Positions 23,427 through 34,311 are shown, counted from the stretch's first letter. The stretch: DNA of 64,000 nucleotides from Effrenium voratum (GCA_963377175.1 CAUJNA010000187.1:181001-245000); one strand, 5' to 3'. Translations and numbers: made by a program. Notes: generated by a model not told the origin, from the letters alone.

Positions 23427-24329
23427 TCATCCGAGGTCACCGCCCGCGTGCGGCTTGAACCAAGGCCAGCACAGAGTCGTTACCGCTTGGTGATCAAAAC
23501 CTTGCTGTGTAAGGCCTGAAAACTCCAACCTGCTTGGCGCATCCGCAGGGTTGGATTCACTTGGAATGCGAGAATACCATGGACGCAAACACAACTGGGT
23601 TTCCAATTGCAAAACTGCGGAAACAAGGAATTGGGCCTCGCGCTGCTGGCAAGTACCCCAGATAAGCGAGTGCTTAGCAGCTTCGCTGTCAATATGAAAG
23701 AATACTGGCTGATTTCTCAGATGTTCTCCCCACGCCGCCAAGGCCACCAGGACTGGTAGGAGTTCTGCATGCAAAATGTGCCGAGGTGGCCATAGCGCCA
23801 GGATCTCCGTGCCGAGGGCGAATCCCCAGCAAGCTCGACACATACCATCGGGGCTGATGACCACTGCCCCAATGCTGGTCCTGGCGTGATCTCCTTCGCC
23901 CTCCTGAGCTCCATCTGTGAAGACATGCCATGGCTCCTTCTGAAGCATGGGGACCTCCACCGGGGGGTTGTGTTGTAGCCGGTGGATCATGGCCTGAATG
24001 CTCACACGCAAGGCAGGGGGCAACGGGGAGGTTTGTGTAAAGCCCTCCACCACCGCCATCTGTTTGATCATACAAACCCCAATGCGGCCGTACATGTGGG
24101 CCTCAGCGAAATGCAACCTGGACCGCAGGGACTGCAATTGTCGGGCTGTCACGCAATCAGAGTGCAGGATCTCATGCAGGAGGGCGAGCAGCTCTTCACA
24201 GCGAGCGGCCGTGTTGTGGACTGCCAAACTGGTTGGGGTGTCATGGAGCAGGAACTCAACCCCCAAGGCCGTGAAGGTCTCCGCAAAAGGGTGGTCTTTC
24301 TTGGGGTTGGTGCTAAGGACGAACCCCAA
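23427..24329 (-). CDS. Reverse transcriptase thumb and RNase H
   Basis: It opens with GFVLSTNPKKDHPFAETFTA (end of the reverse transcriptase). The RNase H domain follows from about residue 130: H-V-F-T-D-G-A (first Asp), H-A-E-L-L-P-V-L (Glu), F-H-I-D-S-E-A-A (second Asp) and E-S-N-P-A-D-A-P-S-R (last Asp). The catalytic four are intact. It would remove the RNA from RNA-DNA hybrids. It ends at 23427; unlike in complete elements, no recombinase follows within this unit. Confidence 0.82.
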   Translation of the reverse strand: MGFVLSTNPKKDHPFAETFTALGVEFLLHDTPTSLAVHNTAARCEELLALLHEILHSDCVTARQLQSLRSRLHFAEAHMYGRIGVCMIKQMAVVEGFTQTSPLPPALRVSIQAMIHRLQHNPPVEVPMLQKEPWHVFTDGAQEGEGDHARTSIGAVVISPDGMCRACWGFALGTEILALWPPRHILHAELLPVLVALAAWGEHLRNQPVFFHIDSEAAKHSLIWGTCQQREAQFLVSAVLQLETQLCLRPWYSRIPSESNPADAPSRLEFSGLTQQGFDHQAVTTLCWPWFKPHAGGDLG

Positions 24330-25550
24330 AACTTGGAATACAGTGTCACGTCAGAAAATGGGATATAATCATCCAAGTAGTTGGTGATGACCACCCAAAA
24401 GACCTGTGTCAAAATGCGCTGCAAAGCCATTGCCGTGCGGGCAAATGCATAAACCGAGGCCGTGCCGCCAAAAGGCATACAGTTCATGGCGAAGGCCAAA
24501 GGCCGACCCGCAGATGGACAGAAGTGTGCCACATATGCTAACCGACGATGAGCCGGTAAGACCGGAATCTGTCTATATGCATTCTGCATGTCGAAGGACC
24601 GTCCATGAAGCGGCCGGCCCGAAGCGTTGCAGAATTCACGCGCCACTGCCAAAATACATGGAATGTCGTAAAATTGCAATTTTTCATGCGAGCCGACTGT
24701 CGCGTTGATCATGGAAGACGACATATCGTCGATCGCCCTCAGCTTGGGTCCCTGGATCACCGGGAACCTTGGGGGCACCACAACATCATGAGGAACCTCA
24801 TCGAGTGGCACACCAGGTAGGAGTGACCCATCCTGCACCTCTTGCAGCGTGACCTGATACAGGCGCGCCGCCACTTCATCATCACTCGAGGAGCGGAAGC
24901 GCCCAAGCAATGATGTTCGTATGGGTAACGCCAGCTGGTCGAGCGTCTCAACCTGCAGCAGCGGGGGCTGATGCAAAACTGGCCACAACCCTGTAGGTCG
25001 CAACCATCCGGCCAAAGGGAAGCCATGCCGAAGGTCTTCGCACACCTCCAGATCGGGGTACTGGATGGAGCTCAAGAGCTCGCTCATCAACAAGACCCTC
25101 TTGCCGGAGTTCACCTGCTGTAGGATTGCATCCGTTTCAGCTAGGGCTGCGAGCTCCGAGGGCTGAAGTTCTTTAGCCCGCTCGAGCAGGCTCTTGAGGC
25201 GGTTCGCCCAGTGTCGCGCGATGGTCGCGGGCTGCCGGGTGGTCTGCTCGTGTATGGCCTGGCGCACATCAGCCGGGACGGGCGCAGCTGCAGCCGCCGG
25301 GTGAGTAGCCGCCTTTACTTCGTGCATGAAGATTTCCGGGCTTTTGGGAATCAAAACGATCCGGGTGTCATCATTGGGCTGCACATGGGCCAAAACAGTG
25401 CCTTTAGGCAATGATGCATGCTGCACTTTGGAACCTGGTCGGGTTGTTCCCACCACATCAACTGCTGCAACAACTGCCTGGTATGCCGAAGGCACTGCTG
25501 CGGCCTGTTGGCCACGCCTCTGTTGCCCCAGGCCAATAGCTGTGTTCGGA
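24330..25550 (-). CDS. Reverse transcriptase of DIRS-type element
   Basis: The frame is open through 25495, with no ATG there. The fingers and palm show Q-G-P-K-L-R-A-I-D-D, motif A SFDMQNAYRQIPV, motif B C-M-P-F-G-G-T-A-S and motif C Y-L-D-D-Y, so all three catalytic aspartates are present. It would copy element RNA to DNA. It begins in a different frame from the methyltransferase, overlapping it at 25351-25495. After Y-S-K-F the meaningful frame shifts by one base at a T4-G4 run near 24330, into the RNase H segment. Whether the shifts are programmed or mutations cannot be told. Confidence 0.82.
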
Positions 25551-26394
25551 GAAAGCCAAAATCTGCACTGGATCCCGGAAGGGCCAAGCTGGCCGGGACT
25601 GGCTGGAAGCCTCTAGCTTCTGCCTCGGCAAGGCAAAAGGCCGCAACCCGTTCGCAAAAGGACGGGGGGTATGCGGTCTCCTCAGCCGTACGGAAACCTT
25701 CGGTTCCTCGCCATGGGAGATGGGGGTGATCCCCAGCACACTGGCGAACTAAAGCCGGCAACTGTCTGTCAGAGAGCAACCCCGTCCGCTTCAGCCGCTG
25801 ACCTCCAAATGCGCAAAAGTGCGTTTCGTTCATGACACCATTTTGAACATGAGGCGATAGCCAGGATGTGTGCCATGCCAGGGAACGCAACGGCTGCTCC
25901 ACCACCCACAACGAGCTGATGTCCCGCGCTGCCTCTATCAGGATGGCCGTAAAGGCATACAGCTCGTTGGCACTCCGGACTCGCGCCGCCGCCGCCGGGT
26001 ACAAATCGGGGAGCCCGTCAGGGAACATCTCTGAACGTAGCGGGCGGCTGGGGGGCAACCCAGACGCTGGATCCACCGGCACTTCTCTAGCCCTTGAAGA
26101 CGCGCCGCACGGAGGCGCCATCCATATCATCAAGGGCTGGCATCGGTGAATAATCTCTAGGAGCAAAATCTGCTCCCCAACATTGCGTAGATCCAGTACC
26201 ACACTACGGATCCCCGGTGCCGACGCTGAATCGATTGGGATGACCTGAAATCCATATGCGAGGCATGCTTGTGAAATACGGGCCGACCCGGCGAAGACTT
26301 CCAGCACCAAAACTGAGCGCACCAAAGGCGCGGTGCCTGGAGCCGGCTCATCCCAATTCAGCTGCGGCAAAGGGTCGGCCCCCGAGCCGCCATT
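25351..26394 (-). CDS. Cytosine-methyltransferase-like domain of retroelement pol
   Basis: It is open from the TGA stop of the zinc-finger ORF, in the same frame. It contains LEVFAGSARISQACLAYGF (cofactor-binding motif I), an Asp at the end of the second strand, M-A-P-P-C-G (a P-C motif where C5-methyltransferases carry the catalytic Cys), V-V-E-Q-P (in place of the E-N-P/E-N-V motif) and a late A-E-E-T-A-Y-P segment. The homologous part covers about residues 25-290 and overlaps the reverse transcriptase frame by 145 bases. DNA methylation by such retroelement domains is plausible but not shown, and the Asn of the E-N motif is Gln here. Confidence 0.68.
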   Translation of the reverse strand, partial: NGGSGADPLPQLNWDEPAPGTAPLVRSVLVLEVFAGSARISQACLAYGFQVIPIDSASAPGIRSVVLDLRNVGEQILLLEIIHRCQPLMIWMAPPCGASSRAREVPVDPASGLPPSRPLRSEMFPDGLPDLYPAAAARVRSANELYAFTAILIEAARDISSLWVVEQPLRSLAWHTSWLSPHVQNGVMNETHFCAFGGQRLKRTGLLSDRQLPALVRQCAGDHPHLPWRGTEGFRTAEETAYPPSFCERVAAFCLAEAEARGFQPVPASLALPGSSADFGFLRTQLLAWGNRGVANRPQQCLRHTRQLLQQLMWWEQPDQVPKCSMHHCLKALFWPMCSPMMTPGSF

Positions 26395-26724
26395 TCACTT
26401 GCGACACTGCATCTGAGGGTGAGTGCCGAAGCACTTCATACACACATGCTTACGTGGGCAGTCCGATCGGTTGCAACCGCGGGCCAGATTGTAGTTGTAG
26501 CAAACAGGATCGCCTGCTGGAGTTGCCAAGGACAGCCCTTTTCCGAGCAGCTCAGCTGGCTGGTTCGGCATCCGCACCGGGTCCGACTTCGACTTCCCAC
26601 CGCGCTTGGACTTCCCACGGCCCTTGGACTTGCCTTTTCCACTTACCCCATATGACGAAAGATGTGGCCACTTAGCCAGCGGGGGGTCTGCTGGTGGGCG
26701 GCTGGCTTGGCCTGGCTGAGGCAT
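26395..26724 (-). CDS. gag C-terminus with CCCH zinc finger
   Basis: ATG at 26724, directly inside the terminal repeat, and 109 codons. A basic G/K/S-rich stretch at about residues 28-45 (GKGKSKGRGKSKRGGKSK) is followed by C-x7-C-x5-C-x3-H and then C-x2-C-x4-H-x4-C, a nucleic-acid-binding pair of zinc fingers as found at the end of gag in these elements. The frame ends at TGA (26397-26395), and the methyltransferase region continues in the same frame just after it. Confidence 0.75.
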   Translation of the reverse strand: MPQPGQASRPPADPPLAKWPHLSSYGVSGKGKSKGRGKSKRGGKSKSDPVRMPNQPAELLGKGLSLATPAGDPVCYNYNLARGCNRSDCPRKHVCMKCFGTHPQMQCRK

Positions 26725-26867
26725 TGTTTGTCTGTGGTGAAAAGGAAAGCCTCATTTCACCCCTGTGATCTGAATGCAGGTTTCTGCCCGCTGTGGAGAA
26801 AAGAAGAATTATGAACTTGATGAATGTATAAGATATAGAGACAAATGCTCACTGATAAGAATTAAGG
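26725..26867 (-). repeat. Right inverted terminal repeat of unit B (5' leader)
   Basis: Inverted copy of 23201-23353. Read on the minus strand it ends directly at the ATG (26724) of the zinc-finger ORF, so it is also the leader of the unit. Two pyrimidine-rich CAG sites (TTTCTCCACAG, TTTTCACCACAG) resemble splice acceptors. Confidence 0.9.
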
Positions 26868-28762
26868 TAACAATGATAGATAATTGAATAATAGCTAATA
26901 ATGATGGGTAACCGAATAATAACTAAGCGCCTGTGTGCTGCAGCTCCCGGGCATTGTGCCCTGCCAGCAAGGCCACCGCCGTGTGCTTGCAGCAACGAGC
27001 CCAGCGCCAACATGCGTGCCGCTTCTGGCCGCAGTGTTTGGCGCCGCCACGCAGCGATGGCATTGGAAAAAAGAAGCGCGAGGGAAGCACAGGGGTCAGA
27101 AACAGGGAGTGAGCTGGTTGCCAACAACAAAGAAAGGGATCAGAAACAGGGACGCAAAGGAGACAGAAAATGCCAAAACACAACACAAAGTCGTTCCTAT
27201 AGTTGTAGACTGTTTTGAAACTTCCGCCTCCCTGCTTCCCCGGCTATACTGGTAGATATGTATGTATATATACATATATATATATATACATATACAAGTA
27301 TATATATATACACACATATATGCTACTTTCGGCTGTGCAAATATGAACACATGCACATAACACAATTTGTAGTCCTGTCGCAGGGCCAAGGCCAGTGAGT
27401 CAGCTTGACGGGCCTTGGGGCCGGCCGATTTTTCCTCGAGGTCCAATATGAACCACGAAGCGCTGGCAAAGCTCTACCGCATGCAGGAGGACCGGCCAAA
27501 TGGACTGCCAAGCCAAAAAAAGGACGCGGAAAGGGCGACGTCCTGTTTGTTTTTTGTTTGCTTCCTTTTTTTTCCGGTTGGAGTTGTCCTTTTCTTTGTT
27601 GTTCTTTGTTTTTTGCTTTTGCCTTTTCGGTTGGAGTTGTCTTTTGCTTTTTCTTTTTGTGCTATATTGAAGCGCCAGATGAATAGAAAACCGAGTTGTG
27701 GATTGTTTGTGTCTTGTTTGTTGTTGGAGGGTGTTTTTGTTGCGAGGGCGAAACGGGGTTTCTCTCATCAGACGTCAGTTTTCAAGAATGTTCCGGGGAA
27801 ATCCACGGATGTCGCGAGCTTCTGCACAAAGTCCCTCTGAAGGTTTTCATCCTTTCAGGCCTTTTCCAGGTGCTGCATTTAGTTTCTCCGTTTGCCCCGT
27901 GAGAAAAGGACGGGCAGGTTCAGGCCCCCGGAGATCACTTGATGACTGGGCCAACACATGGCGCCCACGCAATCTGGGGTGCGTTGGCTATTTGTCCGAC
28001 CATGTCAAAGAGACGTGGGGTGTGGGGGCATTCGTTTGAAGTGACTGTTGCTCTTGTTCTCCTGTGGTTTGAAACCGAAGCGGTCATGACTGGCAAATAT
28101 GTACTTCTTCAATGAAGAATGACCGGAAGACTGGGTTGGGGGGCGTGAAGTAAACTGCGGAGGAGGACCCTGACGGGCACACTACATCAGCAACACTGCA
28201 TACAGCAAGAACAGGTTGAAAGGCATAAAGGGTTCCCCCCTCTCCTGCTTGCACACCGAGTCCAGAATCCGGGCAATAGATTGTTTGAATTTCACGGTGT
28301 CTGGTACATTTCCCCAAAACCCCCGGGGAGAAACCTGGCGTCCGCGTCCGGCAAAAGAAGCACCACGTGCCGATTGGGTCCAAATGGAACCGACCTCAGG
28401 AGATCAGCAAGAAGGAGAAGGCTGGAGATGGGATACTGGCTCTGAGCCGGTCGGGGGTTGGCTTTAAATGGACACCAAAAGGAAAAACACTGATTTTGGG
28501 GGTCTCAAAAAGATAGACATTTGTTTGGCACTGATCCAGAAACAATTGAGCAACATGGGATTGTGTTAGGTATCAAAGCCAGCAACTGGGGCCATTTCCC
28601 GTACCATTCGCTGTGCGCCTTTTCGCAAGAAAGCGGCTCGCTTGGTGGGGAAGTAAGGGCTGAAGCTTTCAGGCAGGTTCCGGGAAGTGGGCTTGGGGCT
28701 GGCTCCCGGAGGTGCAAAGGTTCCATTCCCTTCGGCCAACTGACCGTGGGTAACTTTCCCCA

Positions 28763-28895
28763 TTTGGCTGTGGTTGTCCGAACCAATCGGATACCAGTTT
28801 GGGGTAGGTGAATTCACCACACAACGTAGGACCTATTTTAGTGGGGATTGGGATGTTCACTGGGGTTACGATTTGGATTTTGACCCACAGCCATT
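28763..28895 (+). repeat. GTGGGTCAAAA element, type 1
   Basis: It starts TTTGGCTGTGG and ends TTTTGACCCACAGCCAT, with interior GATGTTCACTGGGGTTAC. Confidence 0.82.
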
Positions 28896-28988
28896 TCGTG
28901 GCTGACATATATTTTTCTTAGTGGTTTCCCCCAATGGTCATGTAAAGTCCCTTTTGATCATCCCCCATTTACCGCTGGGAACGACTTG

Positions 28989-29134
28989 CTGGTGCGATAG
29001 GTAGGGAATGAGAAATGGAATACATGGAATGGACCGTTTTGGGATTCCCCTAACTTAAAGGAAGCCATATGGGATGGTTTCTCTTGAGGTCATTCCATTT
29101 CTCATTCTCATCTCTCGCACCAGGAAAGCTCCAG
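28989..29134. repeat. Inverted-repeat element
   Basis: CTGGTGCGATAG and GGAATGAGAAATGGAAT on the left, inverted as ATTCCATTTCTCATTCTC and CTCTCGCACCAG on the right. Confidence 0.75.
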
Positions 29135-32100
29135 GAAGCCCCAGGAAGCTCCAGTAGCACCGTTTCTGATTCGCGGAACTCGGGGAGCCACGGGTAGGGG
29201 ATGCTTTGTTTGATCTTTATCCGGACGCTTGCCGAAGCTAAGCTTTTTCCTAGCCACATGGGCAGTTTCTTTAGTCAAGGGAAGTAGCAACAGTACGCCA
29301 TGATGGATTCATTTGTTTTCTCTTGGCATCACACGACATGTCGGGATTTAGTTTGATCCTGGTCTTTGCTTGCATGCCATTTCCAGTAACATGTGCCCGC
29401 TGTTCGTGGAAACAGGCAGTATTCAGGGATCTCCCCTTGGCCATCATTCTACAACTCTCCAGGCCTGATTTTGATCACGAGACTTGCAAACCCGTGATCC
29501 ATGTCTGGGTCCGGATTCGCTTTCGGAAGGCCGGACTTGGCGAACCATTCCAACGCAGGTGTAGGTAAATTAGTTGTGGAGGGGCAGGTTTTGGTTTGGG
29601 GGGGACGGGTTAAGATGATTAATTCTGGGTTTGTGGCAGCCTCACTTGCCGGGGTGTGCACCTATTCCAGTTCCTCACGCAGGCAACCCATATTTTTTGC
29701 AGGGCGAATTATAGATGATCCCTAAGAAGCCAGTTGTCATGGGGACTGGGGGCGAGGGAAGGGGGGGGTCCCTAAGACACCAGTTGGGACTTCCGGAAGC
29801 CTCTTATTCCCCAGCTGATCGCCCTGTTTTTTTTTTTTTACGCCCCAGATAGGCTCGAGAAGGGCTTGGTGTGGGGCTCAAAAGAAGGCGTTCCGAGGGG
29901 CTCTGAGGCTGTTGGGCTTTTGCCGTGGCTTATGACCCTGGACATTAAACACACTTTTTGGGAGTTTGAGTGGCAAACGTACATTCTATTTTTCCCTATT
30001 TTTTGAAGTTTAAACCATTTGAGTGGCAAACTTGCAAAGTTTGGGGGCACTTTTGGCCCAGAGTGGTTCAGAAGTGAGTGGTTCTTGTGGGTCATAACGT
30101 GAACTTCTAGGCCATCGGGCCCCACACCCAGAAATCCCCCAGGATCGTGCCCGAGCTCTCACCCCTTTGGGAGGGTTTTTTTCTACTGAAATCGGCGTCC
30201 TGAAGAAAGTTGGTAGCTTTATTCTAACCTATCAAGACTCAAATAGACAAAACTGAAAGAAGTCGGGTGCCCTGATTGGAGATCGGAATCGGTGAACTTC
30301 CGGTTCACCGGTTCGCACGGACCTTTCTCAGGCCATTGGGGAGATCTCCTCACGAGTTCGGACCAAGGAGACGCGGAGAAAATCGACTCGGCGCGGATGG
30401 GGCGGATCGTTGGTTCGCTTTTGAGGCGCTTTCGTGGTGAGCTTGGGGCGCCCCTTCACAGGTTTGCGTTGTACGGTTATAGACCGGACTCTGAAGAAAT
30501 ATGTTTGGTGTATGTATGTATGTATATATATATATATATGTATGTATCAGGTTTGGCAGATGTTGGCCGTCAGGAGGGTGTGATAATTAGTTCAAAGCCA
30601 GCTTGGACCGAGTTTGGACATGGAATGCCTTGTTTGCAGAGGCTCGCAACACATAAATCTGCGCCTGCAAATCTGCAAGAAGACCCATTCCCACAGAGAA
30701 GCAAAGCAAGACACACGCAGCTCGAGTTGTTTCCGAATCAAACGCAGAACCGGGTCCAGGATCCGGCGACTGTGGGGGATGCTCATGTTGAAGAGTTGAG
30801 GTCCACAAAAACACACAGAGAAATCAAAGAACAGGAAAGAGCGCTTCAGACCTCCTTTAGGATCTAGAGGCATAGGGTTTGGACGACATTTTGTTTGTTT
30901 TTTTCAACGCATTTGTGTTTCTAGCATTGGCAAGCAACCGTGAGCAGACCCAGAAATCAAAGCCAAGAACCTCTTCAGGGAAACGCCCGGGCCCAACTTC
31001 CTTCATTCTATTTGGGAGCGGCTTTGTTCGAAGAACATGGCGGACTCATCCGTCGTTCTGCTAAAGTTCGATTGGGCGCTGTATCGGGACAGATTCATGC
31101 TACTCCAAGAAGGTCCGGAGGAGCCGTCCGGAGAACTTGGGAAAGACGTTGGGAAATCCAAAGAATCCGGTGCTAGAGATCTTGTATCAGGCATATCAGG
31201 TATTCCTTGATTTGTGGTTTGGACCCCTGAACCACCAATTCACCAGTCCAAGCCACCAATTACGGGGAAGCTGATAACACAATCATGTCAAACAAGAACA
31301 CTGGAGGACTAGAAACAACTTCAAATCAAGCTAGACAGTTACTAAAGTCAGATGACGTATCACACTTTAGCGAAACTGAACACAAGCTGGGCATCTTCTA
31401 GACTAGCTAACAAACAATGAGTTGACATGTGCTGGAGATGATACATATATATATATATGTATGTATACACATAGATACACACATATGTACACATATGTGA
31501 GACAATTGCCAGACATGTACTGGACGTGATGTTGGATTCTTGGGAACATATTCTTGCTTGTGGCTCATGTTGAGTTGTGGTTTGTTTGATGGTATTCTTC
31601 TTTTAGCGTTTTTACAGGAAACCACAGCCACGTGCTTGCCACCTAATTCGTTGACGTCCAGGACAGCAGACCGGCGGTATCGAGAATGCAAGAAGCCGCC
31701 GTGCAGCAATGGGAACTTTGAATTCAGACATGTCCCTTTACTACTAGGGGCTTAATAAAGCCTTGTTTTCATGTTCCCTCTCAATTTGGTGTTATTTGGT
31801 AGAGGGGGGTTTAGAGTAGAGGGGGTTATGCAATGTATGATAAAAGGGCGCATGCTCCCTTGTTGGAGGGCATCCTGAATGGAACATGGTACCCATGAAA
31901 CGTGCCATGTTCATCCATAGTAGACATCACGGCAGAGAAATCAGGCGTTGTTTTCATTGCACAACTTGACGGCTCATTCGCATGTTTTTCTAGATTTGGG
32001 AGCTGCCCAATCTTCAAATCAAGCGGAACTCGGACTCAACGGGATGTTTGAGCAGCGCAAGCTGTAAAGCGAGCTCCTCCTGGGTTTTTTTTCACGGCTT

Positions 32101-32284
32101 ACTCGGGGATTGCTGAATTAAGGTTTGTCATTTGACAGATGTCAGCAAGAGTGGCTACGTAGACCCTGCTAGCCCTGCGTGCTGCTTCAAGGAGAGGCTG
32201 CTTAAGCTACGGTTCAGACATGTCGGGTTGGAAGAGGAACTCGTCAGCACATGAATTGCTGACTTCAAGAAGTTTATGTTGCTT

Positions 32285-32625
32285 TACGTGCCTTTCCTGG
32301 CTTATTTGCCTGTTTGTTTGGTTGGTTGGTTTGTTTGGTTTGCTGTATCATTTGTGCTGTTTGTTCGCCAGTTTGTTTGTTTGATTTGTTTGTCTGTTTG
32401 TTTGTTTGTGTGGCTGGCTGGTTTCGTTGTTTTTTTCTGTTGGTTTGGTTTGGTTTGGTTTTGTTTGGATCAGTTCGGTTCGGTTCGGTTTGGTTTGTTT
32501 GTTAGTTTGTTGGTTTTGTTTTGTTTGTTTTGCATTCCTGCTTGCTTGCTTGCCTGCGTGCTTGTTTGCTTGCTCGCCTGTTTGTTGGATGTTTGGTTTT
32601 GTGTTTGCTTGTTTGTATGTTTTCA
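32285..32625 (+). repeat. TTTG-rich satellite with GGTTC block
   Basis: Irregular TTTG, GGTTT, GGTTC and CTTG tetra- and pentamer runs. Long ORFs over it are artefacts. Confidence 0.9.
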
Positions 32626-33440
32626 AGGGACATGGCCGCAACTGATACGCGTTTTGGTGTGGTGACAAAACTTGTTCCATGTCTACGTCAACCCCAATTT
32701 GTCCAGCACCCATCTACATCACCCAGCCTTTTGCCCAAAGATCTCTCCACTTCTGTCCCGAGGGTTTGGCTTTCGACCATGTCCAGCTGCAAATGAGTTT
32801 GGACCGCCTCTAGTGTTCACAGGATTCCTTTTGAATGTTGCCAAGCTTTCTTTCCAACCTAAACAATTCGCTGGTTCTCAGCGGGTAGTGAAGGACATAC
32901 CCCAAAAAGCAATTTTCTACGGTTTCCTCTTAGGGAATCCCCAGATTCATTCCCTCATTCGCCGAGCACCAGCAAGACAAGGGGGGCGTTTGGGGGGAAG
33001 GTCTCAGCGACTCATGTCAGCCGTGCTAAGATCAGCTTGACGTGCCTCGCAGGGGCCCCAGGTGTGCCAATGGCTTGGACCTCTTCCCTTAGGTTCGTTT
33101 GCCCGGATGGGCGTGTATGTTTTTCGGACTCGCAGCCGACAAATGTGTGGTGTTATTCTTGGCCTCCCTTTCAAAGTAAGCAATTGGGGTTCCCAAAAAA
33201 CACGACACACCCAGATAGCCTCCGACCTCAACTTTGGCAAAGAGCCCGGACGGGGGCTCCTTTCAGGCACGTGAACGGTCAAGACTTGAGGAAGCTTAGG
33301 AATTGAGGCGGGAGGACTGTTGCTGGTTTTGTACTAGCGACCGATTCATGGCAGGTGGGCATGATGCTTTGGGTTGTTCAGCTGCTTGGGCGCTGGGGAG
33401 TGTTTGATGCAAGTGGCTCTGCAGATGAAGCCAGTGCAAA

Positions 33441-33545
33441 GTGGGTGCGGGTCAAAAATAGGTACCCAAAATGAAACCTTGGTAAATGGAAACATGGACT
33501 AACACCTGCGGTTTCCTCAGTGGTTTAACTTTGACCCACACCCAA
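33441..33545 (+). repeat. GTGGGTCAAAA element, type 2
   Basis: GTGGGTGCGGGTCAAAAAT to CTTTGACCCACACCCA. Near-complete, with ACATGGACTAACACCTGCGG inside. Confidence 0.87.
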
Positions 33546-34149
33546 GTCAAGCTCGTCTCTGGTTTCTTGATCCAACAGCTTGCTGCATTTTGGCTTGTTT
33601 TCCAGGCGAGGCAGTGCAAGCCACGGGCAAGCCTTGGAACTATGGCCCTTCACCATCGGCAAGCTTTTCGTTTTTTTTTGGGGGGGGGATTTGGGGGTTG
33701 CTTTTCAGTTTTTTTTCTTTCTTTTCTTGGGGGGGGTTCTGTATCAAAGTTTGTCATTATACTGATGGTTGTAAAGGGCCTTTCCCTTGCTCGGCCCTGG
33801 GACTCGGTCCCTCCGGATCCCCCGCCCTATGTTTTCCAGACTCTCTTCTTGGGACCCCAAAATGGGACTGAGGGCTTCTCCCATTCGAAGCCAATCCTTA
33901 GGATCCGCTTATGGCACAAGCTCGGATCCCGGTGATGGCACAAGCTCATCCGTGTTTTTCTTCTTTTGTTCCTTTTCCGAGTTGGAACAACCTCACAAAG
34001 TGGACATGAATCCCTACCAAATTCTGATGTCCACCTCCGGGTCCATTGATTTGTTTCTCACATTTTTTTGGAGGCAACCATAGGTGGTCCTTTTTCCACT
34101 TTTCCACAAAGCGCGTGGTTTCAGGTAACCCTGAATTGGCGATTTGGAT

Positions 34150-34235
34150 TCGCGGTTTGGGGTTTTGAACCCCTGATTGTTGTAGATGAATGGGGTTTCC
34201 CCCTCCTTAACCAACAAACCACCCGGCTCCACCAA
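34150..34235 (-). repeat. tRNA-derived SINE-like sequence
   Basis: On the minus strand: GAGCCGGGTGGTTTGTTGGT TAAGG (A-box like) and GGGGTTCAAAACCCC (B-box like). It lies just upstream of the S1 exon. Confidence 0.55.
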
Positions 34236-34311
34236 TTGGAGGTGAGCTGATGGTTTTTCGAGGTCACCAAGCCGTGTCCTTCGGGATGGGTTTTTGCGAA
34301 ACGGCTCCGAG

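Larger units (their letters stand above)
23201..26867 (-). mobile_element. DIRS/Kangaroo-like retroelement unit B
   Basis: A 3.67-kb unit with inverted terminal repeats (23201-23353 and 26725-26867) identical over 143 bases apart from a 10-base insertion on the left. On the minus strand it reads zinc finger, methyltransferase-like domain, reverse transcriptase, RNase H. It abuts unit A with a 2-base overlap. Its outer repeat (TTAATTCTT, then GTGAGCATTTG and CTCTATA) is related to that of unit A. It lacks a recombinase and the N-terminal gag. Confidence 0.85.
26868..34311. other. Repeat-rich stretch between unit B and the channel gene
   Basis: No recognised gene. T-rich low complexity at 27545-27660 contains CGGTTGGAGTTGTC twice. 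An open + strand stretch at 31030-31190 (containing FDWALYRDRFMLLQE) has protein-like composition and could be an exon, unproven. Confidence 0.45.

Noticed and set aside
31030..31190. Possible exon with M-A-D-S-S start
   Set aside because: Protein-like composition but no clear splice borders or known family; mentioned only in the region note.
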